A DNA stretch of 51,010 bases from Sideroxydans sp. Lineage in GTDB: Bacteria; Pseudomonadota; Gammaproteobacteria; Burkholderiales; Gallionellaceae. The notes beneath the pieces are model-generated. The model was not told the origin of the DNA, searched no databases, and was given only the letters and a program-made list of their open reading frames with translations. The stretch is taken from positions 1 to 51,010 of the forward strand of contig DAIDAJ010000007.1 in NCBI GenBank assembly GCA_027310665.1, given 5' to 3'. The position numbers and the translations under genes were made by a program. Below are positions 1 to 7,649 of the stretch, piece after piece (the first letter of the stretch is position 1; every line of letters starts with the position of its first letter).

Positions 1-1
1 G

Positions 2-571
2 GGTGATCTGTATAAGGACAAGCTGCAGAGCGACTGCGCGTCTTGCCATGAGAAGGACGACAAGCACAAGGGGCAGGAAGGCAAAAAATGCGAGTCCTGC
101 CATGATGCGCAAACCTGGAACAAGACCACGTTCGACCACAATAGAATGTCGGCGTTTCCGTTGCTTGGACGGCACGTGCTGGTTGAATGCAAAAAGTGCC
201 ACGCCACAGTAACGTTCAAGGATGCAAGATCGGATTGCTGGTCGTGCCATGAGAAAGACGATGTGCACAAGCGCAGACTGGCAACCGAATGCCAGGTCTG
301 TCACAACACGCGAAACTGGAAGGCCTGGGATTTCGACCACAACAAGACTCGCTTCAAGCTGGACGGGCCGCATAAGAAAACCGCAGGCAACTGCTATGCC
401 TGCCACAAGAATCCGATGGGCAAAAAAGTGCTGCTATCCACGGCGTGCGGTATTTGCCATGATCGAGATGACGTGCATAACGGAAACTTTGGCGACCGGT
501 GCGAACGTTGCCACGAAGGTAATGACTGGAAGCAGATCAAGATGGGTGTTGTAACCACGCGGAAGAAGTAG
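2..571 (+). CDS. multihaem c-type cytochrome, 3' part (5' end outside window)
   Basis: An open frame enters from the window edge and runs 189 codons to a stop, so only the C-terminal part of the protein is visible. It holds eight CXXCH c-haem sites: CASCH, CESCH, CKKCH, CWSCH, CQVCH, CYACH, CGICH and CERCH. They sit in a repeating pattern (haem, acidic DD.H, haem, W...FDH, haem) with extra histidines that could be distal ligands. This resembles the cytochrome c7 and multihaem cytochromes of periplasmic electron transfer. The first in-frame ATG (146) lies between haem motifs and is not the true start. The next genes are another multihaem cytochrome and an outer-membrane barrel, which suggests a role in carrying electrons across the periplasm. 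The total haem number is unknown because the N-terminus is missing. Confidence 0.9.
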   Translation, partial: GDLYKDKLQSDCASCHEKDDKHKGQEGKKCESCHDAQTWNKTTFDHNRMSAFPLLGRHVLVECKKCHATVTFKDARSDCWSCHEKDDVHKRRLATECQVCHNTRNWKAWDFDHNKTRFKLDGPHKKTAGNCYACHKNPMGKKVLLSTACGICHDRDDVHNGNFGDRCERCHEGNDWKQIKMGVVTTRKK

Positions 572-616
572 TCGCCTTAATGTACGGCGGTAACGGTTAA
601 ATCAGGGGGAGAGAAC

Positions 617-1675
617 ATGAAACGAACAGGACGAATATTGGGCAATGTGCTCGCCGTGGTGCTCGCTGTATTTGCGCTGCAGGCGACGGCCGATACGCAA
701 ATGGCCGGACGCGATTTCGATCACATGAACACCGGATTCCCGCTTGTCGGTGGCCATGCCACGGCAGCTTGCGAGATATGTCACGTTGCTGGCGTTTTCA
801 AGGGCACCCCCAGGAATTGCGATAGCTGCCATGCATTGGGAAGGCGCGTCGTGGCGACACCGAAACCCACCAACCACATTGTGACCGACGCACCCTGCGA
901 GTCCTGCCATTTCAATACTTTTACCTTCCTCGGCGCCCGATTCAACCACGGGACCGCCCTGCCGGGACAATGCACGACATGTCATAACGGATCGATTTCC
1001 ACCGGCAGGCCGGCAAGCCACAGCGCGGGCTTGAAAGCGACCGGCTCCTGCGACAGCTGCCACAGATCCTACGCATTCCTTCCCGCAAGCTGGAATCACG
1101 TCGGCGTTATACCGGGCAGCTGCGCCAACGCAGGTTGCCATGTCCAGGGCTCCAACCAGTACTACAGGTCGACGGCGACCCATGTTTATAACCTCATGCG
1201 CAACAATGCGTGCGACGATTGCCATAACTTCATTTCCTGGACGCCAAGGCATATCGCGCCAACCAGACTTTGCAGTGGCTGCCACAACGGTACCGATGCA
1301 AAAGGACCTACTTCGTTCACGGGCCACGTCGCCATTACCGCAACCCAAAATTGCACGGATTGCCATACGACCACAACCATGAATTCGGCAAGTTGGGCGG
1401 GTGCGCTGGGGGCGATGCCGGCGGGCCATGTTACCTATACTCCCGGAGTTCCCTGCACCGTTTGCCATATCGGGACAACAGTAGCGACTGGCGCCGCCTT
1501 GCACGCCTATCTGTCCCAGACGGCTTGCAATTCCTGTCATTACAGAGGTGCCGTCGTCTACGCACCGAATCATCCACCTCAACAAAGCAGTCACCAAGGG
1601 AACGTTACGTGCTCGAGTAGCTCGTGTCATGCCCCTTTGGGTAGAAAAGGGACAGCCTATATCAACTGGGATTGA
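617..1675 (+). CDS. periplasmic dodecahaem c-type cytochrome
   Basis: This 352-residue protein has a clear Sec signal peptide (basic MKRTGR, then a hydrophobic stretch ending near ATAD at about residue 26). The mature part carries ten CXXCH motifs and two CX4CH motifs (CANAGCH and CSSSSCH), so up to twelve covalent haems. Several FDH, FNH and WNH segments between motifs could supply distal histidines. It starts 45 bases after the preceding cytochrome, with a GGGGGAGAG ribosome-binding site just upstream. Expected location is the periplasm, passing electrons between the inner membrane and the outer-membrane barrel encoded next. It recalls the small cytochromes of porin-cytochrome clusters of iron oxidisers; the exact subfamily cannot be fixed by eye. 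Confidence 0.92.
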   Translation: MKRTGRILGNVLAVVLAVFALQATADTQMAGRDFDHMNTGFPLVGGHATAACEICHVAGVFKGTPRNCDSCHALGRRVVATPKPTNHIVTDAPCESCHFNTFTFLGARFNHGTALPGQCTTCHNGSISTGRPASHSAGLKATGSCDSCHRSYAFLPASWNHVGVIPGSCANAGCHVQGSNQYYRSTATHVYNLMRNNACDDCHNFISWTPRHIAPTRLCSGCHNGTDAKGPTSFTGHVAITATQNCTDCHTTTTMNSASWAGALGAMPAGHVTYTPGVPCTVCHIGTTVATGAALHAYLSQTACNSCHYRGAVVYAPNHPPQQSSHQGNVTCSSSSCHAPLGRKGTAYINWD

Positions 1676-1796
1676 CCATGCCCGGGCTGGGCGGGTGGTA
1701 TTGCCGCGGTCTCCAATGCGGTGATTACACGAATGACTCAAGCCTGCGTATATGGGCAAGGGTGTTGCAATTTATTGAAAGTCGGTAGGAGTTGGG

Positions 1797-4010
1797 ATGA
1801 GGAAGCGTTTCTTTAAGCGTCATGGTTTTTTTGGAGGGCTATTGCTGACCCTGCTTCCCTTTGTTACGGATGCACAGCCTCTGGATGAAATCGAGCTTGA
1901 GTATCAGCGTCAGGGAGTCGTCGCGACCATTCGGTTGACCGGCCCAGTGCAGTACCTGCGCCATTTTCCGGAGAGCCACGGCAAGACACTCGAAATCTAT
2001 TTCGAGCGCGTTCAGGGGGTGGCAAGCACAGAGGCCTGGGTGGATGATGAGGTGCGCAAATCCCCGCCCTCCGGACTCATTCCAGGCTTTACGGTGACTA
2101 CGAGAGATCAACTGACCAAGCCAAAATTGGTGATCGAGTTTTCTCGCGAAGCGGAATTCAGCGTGGAAGCGGGCAAGGACAGGAGGAGTTTCCTGATTAC
2201 CATACGCCCGGACAAGCAGCCGGTGAGTAACGCACCCCTGCCTTTTCTGCCTGTGATCAGCCCGGAAGTGAAACCCGCAGCCGGAACGACATTGAAGCCG
2301 GAGGAGGAGGCCGCGGCAGACATAAGCCGGCAAGCTCGCGATTTGATGATACAGGCGCGCGACGCGTTGGCTGCCAGACAAAACGAACAGGCGGTCGAAG
2401 TGCTGAACAAGCTGTTGCTGTTGCCACCCAACGATTACACCCAGCAGGGGCAGGAATGGATCGGGGTGGCGCGCGAACGCAGCGGACAGCCCGACAAGGC
2501 AAAAGTCGAATACGATCTGTATCTGAGGTTGTATCCGGACGGTGCCGGCGCAGCACGCGTGGCGCAACGTTTGGAAGGCCTGTCCGGGAAAGGTGGCGCG
2601 AAGTCGCCAATGACGGCTGCGGGCGACGAAAAGAAACCGGCTCCGAGCGTGACGATATTCGGCAGCATATCCTCACGTTATTACTACGGCAGAAGCAATA
2701 TCGCTACAACCAGCACTTTTAACGGCGCGACGACGACCGATTCGCAATCGATGACCGATCAGTCCATGCTCATCACCAGCGTGGACGCATCAGAGCGTTA
2801 CAGAAATGAGAACTACGACAGCCGTCTCGTGTTCAGGGATGTGAACACCAAGAATCTCCTGTCCACCCAGCCCAGCTACAATCGGGCAATCGCAGCCTAC
2901 GGCGAAATCAAGGGCCGCACGCAGGATTATCTGGTGCGCGTCGGGAGGCAGTCATCCATGGGGGAGGGCGTGCTGGGGCTATTTGACGGCCTGGCAGCGT
3001 CTTATGGCGATGCGCAAGACATCCGCGTGAATAGCGTGGCCGGAGCCTTGGTGGATTATTCGCCAGGCGCCAAGCCGCGATTTGTCGGCGCCAGCGTGGA
3101 CAAGGGGGCATTTTCGTTCTACGGCATCAATCAAACGGTGGAGGGGACGCTCGATCGGCGCGCGATAGGCTCGGAATTCCGGTATTTCGACGACAAGAGA
3201 AACGCATACGGACTACTGGACTGCGATACCTATTTCAAGGCGGTGAACGCGGCCCAGTTCATGGGCATGACGAAGGGGATGTATCTGCTGCCTGACGGTA
3301 CCGTGAGTTTCATGCTGGACCACCGCAAGACCCCCTCTCTGAGCATCCGCAACGCCTTGAACGGAGCGAGCACTTCTTCGGTCAATGATTTGCTGCAAAC
3401 CATGTCGGTCAGCAGCTTGCGCGATCTGGCCATGTCCCGGACCGCAACAGCGAACATGGGGCAGGTCGGTATCACTGTTCCTTTCCGCGAAAAATGGCAG
3501 GTGGGGGGGGATTTCCGCCTGACCAACACGACAGGACTGGGTCAAAGCGGACAGACGATCGATCCGGTCACGGGCTTGCCAATATCCCAGGGCACCGGCG
3601 CCACAACACCCCAGGGTTTTGTTCAAACCACACCGGGCCGCGGGCTGGAAAGAAGCGTGACCGGGCAAGTCATCGGGAGCAGCCTTTACAGGCAAGGAGA
3701 TATCTGGTCGGGGAGCGTCACTTTGAGTTCCAGCAGCACCGTGAACGGTCACACGGTATTCTTCTACAACCACAACCAGATCAACAGCGGCTGGATGGTG
3801 GATACGACGCTGCAGGTGTCCAGTTTCAAGGACCAATTCGGCGGTACGACGACGCAAATCATGCCGATGCTGCGCGGTTCCTATCGTTTCAGGGAGCGGT
3901 TCACTTTCGATACGGACTTGAGCTATCAGAAGATCGATACGAACGGTCCGCAAGTGAGTACGAGTATTTCCAGCCTGTTCTGTTCTGGAGGGGTACGCTG
4001 GGATTTCTGA
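1797..4010 (+). CDS. outer-membrane beta-barrel protein (porin-cytochrome cluster porin candidate)
   Basis: The protein has 737 residues, a signal peptide ending near VTDAQ (residue 27), and an AGGAG ribosome-binding site before ATG 1797. Three parts can be seen. Residues about 28-140 form a beta-rich periplasmic domain reminiscent of AMIN-type domains. Residues about 170-265 are helical and TPR-like (QARDALAARQNEQAVEVLNK and a YPDGAGAARVAQRL segment). Residues about 280-737 have the alternating polar/aromatic strands of a large beta barrel and end in GGVRWDF, the terminal Phe typical of BamA-assembled outer-membrane proteins. Lying directly after two multihaem cytochromes, it most likely houses or docks a cytochrome, as MtrB/PioB-type porins do. 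It is not an obvious MtrB homologue, so the conduit role is inferred from context. Confidence 0.8.
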   Translation: MRKRFFKRHGFFGGLLLTLLPFVTDAQPLDEIELEYQRQGVVATIRLTGPVQYLRHFPESHGKTLEIYFERVQGVASTEAWVDDEVRKSPPSGLIPGFTVTTRDQLTKPKLVIEFSREAEFSVEAGKDRRSFLITIRPDKQPVSNAPLPFLPVISPEVKPAAGTTLKPEEEAAADISRQARDLMIQARDALAARQNEQAVEVLNKLLLLPPNDYTQQGQEWIGVARERSGQPDKAKVEYDLYLRLYPDGAGAARVAQRLEGLSGKGGAKSPMTAAGDEKKPAPSVTIFGSISSRYYYGRSNIATTSTFNGATTTDSQSMTDQSMLITSVDASERYRNENYDSRLVFRDVNTKNLLSTQPSYNRAIAAYGEIKGRTQDYLVRVGRQSSMGEGVLGLFDGLAASYGDAQDIRVNSVAGALVDYSPGAKPRFVGASVDKGAFSFYGINQTVEGTLDRRAIGSEFRYFDDKRNAYGLLDCDTYFKAVNAAQFMGMTKGMYLLPDGTVSFMLDHRKTPSLSIRNALNGASTSSVNDLLQTMSVSSLRDLAMSRTATANMGQVGITVPFREKWQVGGDFRLTNTTGLGQSGQTIDPVTGLPISQGTGATTPQGFVQTTPGRGLERSVTGQVIGSSLYRQGDIWSGSVTLSSSSTVNGHTVFFYNHNQINSGWMVDTTLQVSSFKDQFGGTTTQIMPMLRGSYRFRERFTFDTDLSYQKIDTNGPQVSTSISSLFCSGGVRWDF

Positions 4011-4101
4011 GTCGGGCGAGATCGGTTGAGGAGTATTATCGGAATTTGGAGGGATCGTTCAGCGACGGCCTTGTGAAGATTCCTGCATGTATTAAAGTAG
4101 T

Positions 4102-4133
4102 GTCGGCCTGCGGTGCATGCCGGCCGGTTTTAG
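4102..4133 (+). terminator. probable rho-independent terminator after the porin gene
   Basis: GTCGGCC (4102-4108) pairs with GGCCGGT (4122-4128), with two G-T wobbles at the base, around a 13-base loop. A short TTTT run follows. It lies 92 bases after the porin stop codon and before sucC, so it would separate the cytochrome/porin unit from the TCA-cycle genes. The wobbles and short T run keep confidence moderate. Confidence 0.45.
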
Positions 4134-4138
4134 TATTC

Positions 4139-4153
4139 TAATAATGATTATTA
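4139..4153. promoter_or_regulatory. Fur-box-like 7-1-7 palindrome upstream of sucC
   Basis: The 15 bases TAATAATGATTATTA form a perfect 7-1-7 palindrome. They differ from the classical Fur 7-1-7 motif (TGATAATNATTATCA) only at positions 2 and 14. The site is 71 bases before the sucC ATG, in an AT-rich patch of an otherwise GC-rich window, which is where a promoter would be expected. Known: Fur represses genes through such sites when Fe(II) is abundant. Inferred: sucCD may be iron-responsive here. A plain AT-rich promoter element is the alternative. Confidence 0.45.
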
Positions 4154-4223
4154 TTTAAGACCTGTCGGACCGTGGCTCTGACGCCGTCTGGTAAATTCCT
4201 CTCTTCCTAAAACAGGAGTCATC

Positions 4224-5387
4224 ATGAAAATCCACGAATACCAGGGTAAAGAGATACTGCGCGAGTTCGGTGTGCCGACCCCGCGCGGAGTAGCATGCTT
4301 TAGCGTAGAAGAGGCTGTCGCGGCGGCACAGAAACTGGGTGGCAAAGTATGGGTGGTGAAGGCTCAGATTCATGCAGGCGGGCGCGGCAAGGGCGGCGGA
4401 GTAAAAGTGGCAAAATCGCTGGACGAAGTGCGCCAGTTTGCGGGCCAGATACTGGGCATGCACCTCGTCACCCACCAGACCGGACCTGAGGGGCAAGTGG
4501 TGAGCCGCCTGTTGATTGAAGAGGGCGCGCAAATCGTCAAGGAGTTCTATGTCGGCATGGTGGTGGATCGCGCTTCGCAGCGCGTGGCACTTCTGGCTTC
4601 CAGCGAGGGCGGCATGGAGATCGAAGAAGTCGCGAAGCATTCGCCGGAGAAGATCCGGACAGTCCGTATCGATCCGGCGACCGGATTGACCGATGCCGAG
4701 GCTGCGCAAGTCGCCCGGGCCATCGGCATCCCCGATGTGGCGAATGCCGAAGCGGTCAAGGTGCTGCAGGGTTTGTATCGCGCCTTCGTTGAAAAGGATG
4801 CAATGCTGGCGGAGATCAATCCTTTGATCATCACGGCAGACAACCGCGTGGTGGCACTGGATGCAAAATTCAATTTTGATTCCAACGCGCTGTATCGCCG
4901 TCCGGAGATCGTGGCTTATCGCGATCTGGATGAAGAAGACCCGGCAGAGATCGAGGCGTCGAAGTTCGAGCTCAGTTACATCCAGCTTGATGGCGACATC
5001 GGCTGCCTGGTGAACGGCGCGGGGCTGGCGATGGCGACCATGGACATCATCAAGCTGTACGGCGGTAGTCCGGCCAACTTCCTGGATGTGGGCGGCGGGG
5101 CGAACAAGGAGAAAGTGACCGAGGCGTTCAAGCTGATGCTGAAGAATCCTCATCTGCGTGCCATTCTGGTCAATATCTTCGGTGGCATCATGAAATGCGA
5201 TGTGATCGCGGAAGGCGTGGTTGCGGCGGCACGCGAGGTGCATCTCAGCGTGCCGTTGGTGGTGCGCCTGGAAGGAACCAACGTGGAACTCGGGAAAAAG
5301 ATACTGGCGGAATCCGGCTTGCCCATCATCTCCGGTAACGATATGGCGGACGCGGCGCAAAAAGTCGTTGCGGCTGCGAAAGGTTAA
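4224..5387 (+). CDS. sucC: succinate--CoA ligase (ADP-forming), beta subunit
   Basis: SucC is the nucleotide- and succinate-binding subunit of succinyl-CoA synthetase, which interconverts succinyl-CoA with succinate while making ATP in the TCA cycle. The 387 residues match the usual length of about 388. The start [20 protein letters not shown] is characteristic of the family. The ATP-grasp fold is seen in [16 protein letters not shown] (about residues 46-61) and AEINPLII (about 196-203), and the C-terminal CoA-ligase domain in [13 protein letters not shown] and [11 protein letters not shown]. An AACAGGAG ribosome-binding site precedes ATG 4224. sucD follows after 5 bases, so the two subunits are surely co-translated. 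Confidence 0.98.
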   Translation: MKIHEYQGKEILREFGVPTPRGVACFSVEEAVAAAQKLGGKVWVVKAQIHAGGRGKGGGVKVAKSLDEVRQFAGQILGMHLVTHQTGPEGQVVSRLLIEEGAQIVKEFYVGMVVDRASQRVALLASSEGGMEIEEVAKHSPEKIRTVRIDPATGLTDAEAAQVARAIGIPDVANAEAVKVLQGLYRAFVEKDAMLAEINPLIITADNRVVALDAKFNFDSNALYRRPEIVAYRDLDEEDPAEIEASKFELSYIQLDGDIGCLVNGAGLAMATMDIIKLYGGSPANFLDVGGGANKEKVTEAFKLMLKNPHLRAILVNIFGGIMKCDVIAEGVVAAAREVHLSVPLVVRLEGTNVELGKKILAESGLPIISGNDMADAAQKVVAAAKG

Positions 5388-5392
5388 ATATC

Positions 5393-6274
5393 ATGTCCAT
5401 ACTGATCAACAAGAACACCAAAGTCATTACGCAGGGCATGACCGGCAAGGTCGGCCAGTTCCACACTTTCCATTGCAAGAACTACGCGAATGGGGCGAAC
5501 TGCTTCGTTGCCGGCGTGAACCCGAAAAAAGCCGGCGAAGATTTTGAAGGCATACCGGTGTATGCCAGCGTACTCGACGCGAAAAAGGCGACGGGCGCAA
5601 CAGTTTCCGTGATCTATGTCCCGCCGTCGGGCGCGGCAGCGGCGATAGACGAAGCGGTCGCTGCCGATCTGGATCTGGTGATCTGCATCACCGAAGGCAT
5701 TCCTGTGCATGACATGCTGAAGACGCGCTACAAGATGCAAGGCAAACGCACGCTGCTCATCGGGCCGAACTGCCCAGGACTCATCACGCCGGACGAGATC
5801 AAGATCGGCATCATGCCCGGACACATCCACAAAAAAGGCCGCATCGGCGTGGTGTCACGCTCGGGGACGCTGACTTACGAAGCGGTCGGGCAGCTTTCCG
5901 CACTGGGCTATGGCCAGTCGTCGTGTGTAGGTATCGGCGGCGACCCGATCAATGGCATGAAGCATATCGATGTGATGCGTCTGTTCAACGACGACCCGGA
6001 AACGGATGCGGTGATCATGGTGGGCGAGATCGGCGGCAGCGACGAGGAAGAATGCGCGCGCTGGATCAAGGACAACATGAAGAAGCCGGTGGTCGGTTTC
6101 ATCGCGGGCGTCACGGCTCCCGAAGGCAAGCGCATGGGGCACGCCGGGGCGATCATCTCCGGCGGCCAGGGCGGAGCCAACGAGAAGTTGGCCGTGATGG
6201 AAGAATGCGGCATACACATCACACGCAACCCGGCGGCGATGGGGCGCACGATGCAGACGGTGTTGAAGGGCTAA
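5393..6274 (+). CDS. sucD: succinate--CoA ligase (ADP-forming), alpha subunit
   Basis: SucD is the CoA-binding subunit of succinyl-CoA synthetase, carrying the phospho-histidine that relays phosphate between succinyl phosphate and nucleotide. The 293 residues fit the family (about 290). Seen: the N-terminal [20 protein letters not shown], the CoA-binding Rossmann region with [10 protein letters not shown], and the active-site segment [17 protein letters not shown], whose His is residue 250. It begins 5 bases after sucC and forms the alpha2beta2 or alpha-beta enzyme with it. No oddities are seen. Confidence 0.98.
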   Translation: MSILINKNTKVITQGMTGKVGQFHTFHCKNYANGANCFVAGVNPKKAGEDFEGIPVYASVLDAKKATGATVSVIYVPPSGAAAAIDEAVAADLDLVICITEGIPVHDMLKTRYKMQGKRTLLIGPNCPGLITPDEIKIGIMPGHIHKKGRIGVVSRSGTLTYEAVGQLSALGYGQSSCVGIGGDPINGMKHIDVMRLFNDDPETDAVIMVGEIGGSDEEECARWIKDNMKKPVVGFIAGVTAPEGKRMGHAGAIISGGQGGANEKLAVMEECGIHITRNPAAMGRTMQTVLKG

Positions 6275-6372
6275 GCGGGAACGAGGAAGGGATAAGCGGG
6301 AAGGGTGGAGGTTTCCCCTTGAGCACCGCTGGTGCGATCCCATATGCCTTTCCCGGTTTTGAAGGGAATGTC

Positions 6373-7110
6373 GTGCTGGAAATGCTGAGTTCAACCCAGT
6401 TCTGGGTGGATGTGTTCAAAATCATCGTTATCGACTTGCTGCTCTCGGGGGATAACGCGGTGGTGATCGCGCTGGCGTGCCGCAACCTGCCCGACGCGCA
6501 ACGCAAGAAGGGCATCATGTACGGCGTGGGCGGGGCGATCGGCTTGCGTATCGTGCTGACGTTCTTTGCGGTGAGCCTGTTGTCACTTCCGTATCTCAAA
6601 CTGGTCGGTGCGCTGCTGCTGCTGTGGATCGGCGTCAAACTGATCCTGCCGGAAGAGGAGCATGGTGAGGGCAACATCAAGGCCGAAACGCATCTGTTGG
6701 GCGCAGTGAAGACCATCATCATTGCCGACTTTGTGATGAGCCTGGATAACGTGCTGGGCGTGGCGGCGGCGGCGAATGGAAACACCTTCCTGCTGGTATT
6801 TGGTTTGTTGATCAGCATTCCTTTGATCGCGTGGAGCAGTCAGCTGGTATTGAAACTGATCGACCGCTTCCCTGTCATTATCTACGCGGGCGGTGCGTTG
6901 TTGGGCTATGTGGCGGGCGAGATGCTGGTCAGCGAAGCGTTGTTCAAGCCCTTGCTGGAAGCGCATCACTATTTGCATTGGCTGGTTCCGACGGCATGCG
7001 CAATCTTGGTATTGGCGCTGGGCAAGTGGCTGGCGATGCGAAAGACGGTGACGGCGAAAGCGGTCGATCTGGTGGACGAGCAGGTGCCCGCCGCCCGCGA
7101 TAAATCGTGA
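6373..7110 (+). CDS. TerC/YjbE-family integral membrane protein
   Basis: The protein has 245 residues and about seven hydrophobic segments. It carries the two TerC signature motifs with conserved aspartates: LLLSGDNAVVIALACR near the N-terminus and DFVMSLDNVLGVAAAANG in the middle. Members of this family (Alx/MntP-like YjbE and relatives) are linked to manganese export and metal homeostasis; the substrate here is unknown. I chose GTG 6373 because GAAGGG lies six bases upstream. ATG 6382 is the next option, though GAAGGG would then be 15 bases away. The frame stays open far upstream into sucD, but that part is non-coding overlap. A 98-base spacer separates it from sucD, and the UspA gene follows closely. 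Confidence 0.9.
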   Translation: MLEMLSSTQFWVDVFKIIVIDLLLSGDNAVVIALACRNLPDAQRKKGIMYGVGGAIGLRIVLTFFAVSLLSLPYLKLVGALLLLWIGVKLILPEEEHGEGNIKAETHLLGAVKTIIIADFVMSLDNVLGVAAAANGNTFLLVFGLLISIPLIAWSSQLVLKLIDRFPVIIYAGGALLGYVAGEMLVSEALFKPLLEAHHYLHWLVPTACAILVLALGKWLAMRKTVTAKAVDLVDEQVPAARDKS

Positions 7111-7124
7111 ACGGGGAGTTGCAG

Positions 7125-7550
7125 ATGAAGATATTGATTCCGGTAGATGGCTCGGCTGGAGCTAACCGCGCGGTGGAGTACGTGATCAGAAGTGTTGCCT
7201 GGTTAAAGGAAACGCCGCAAGTGTGTCTATTGAATGTGCAATGGAAGTTGGCGTCCGGAAATGTAAAGCTATTTATAAATCAAGAAACTATCAATGATTA
7301 CTATCGCGAGCAGGGCGCGTCCGCGTTGGCCGAGGCACGCGCGAAGCTGGATGCGGCCGGGATGGCATATAGTTACCACATCAGTATCGGTGCGCCGGCT
7401 GAGGCCATTGTGCAATATGCACAGGAGCAACAAGTTGATCAGATAATGATGAGTGCTCATGGCCAGGATAAGTTGTCCAATCTGTTGCTGGGGTCTGTGG
7501 CCAGCAAAGTCACTCAACTGGCAAGCGTTCCGGTATTGCTTATTAAGTGA
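7125..7550 (+). CDS. universal stress protein, UspA family
   Basis: This 141-residue single-domain Usp starts MKILIPVDGSAGANRAVEYV and ends LLGSVASKVTQLASVPVLLIK. The C-terminal stretch resembles the GxxGS(V) nucleotide-binding loop of ATP-binding UspA proteins (HGQDKLSNLLLGSVASKV). Expected to be a cytoplasmic dimer with a role in stress survival, the exact function being unknown in most bacteria. An upstream in-frame ATG overlaps terC by four bases, but ATG 7125 has a good GGGGAG site six bases before it and gives the standard family N-terminus. It lies just before the signalling cluster and may be read through from terC. Confidence 0.93.
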   Translation: MKILIPVDGSAGANRAVEYVIRSVAWLKETPQVCLLNVQWKLASGNVKLFINQETINDYYREQGASALAEARAKLDAAGMAYSYHISIGAPAEAIVQYAQEQQVDQIMMSAHGQDKLSNLLLGSVASKVTQLASVPVLLIK

Positions 7551-7649
7551 AACGGCTGATAAATCAAACAGGTATGGTTTGATTTTGAAAATTGTTTTAG
7601 TATTCGCCCCTGTGTGCTCGGCGATCGAGTGGAAACGGGCAGGGCGAAT

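Noticed and set aside
5923-6372. Upstream extension of the TerC-family frame into sucD
   Set aside because: The extension is sucD read in another frame; the family N-terminus and a ribosome-binding site fit GTG 6373.
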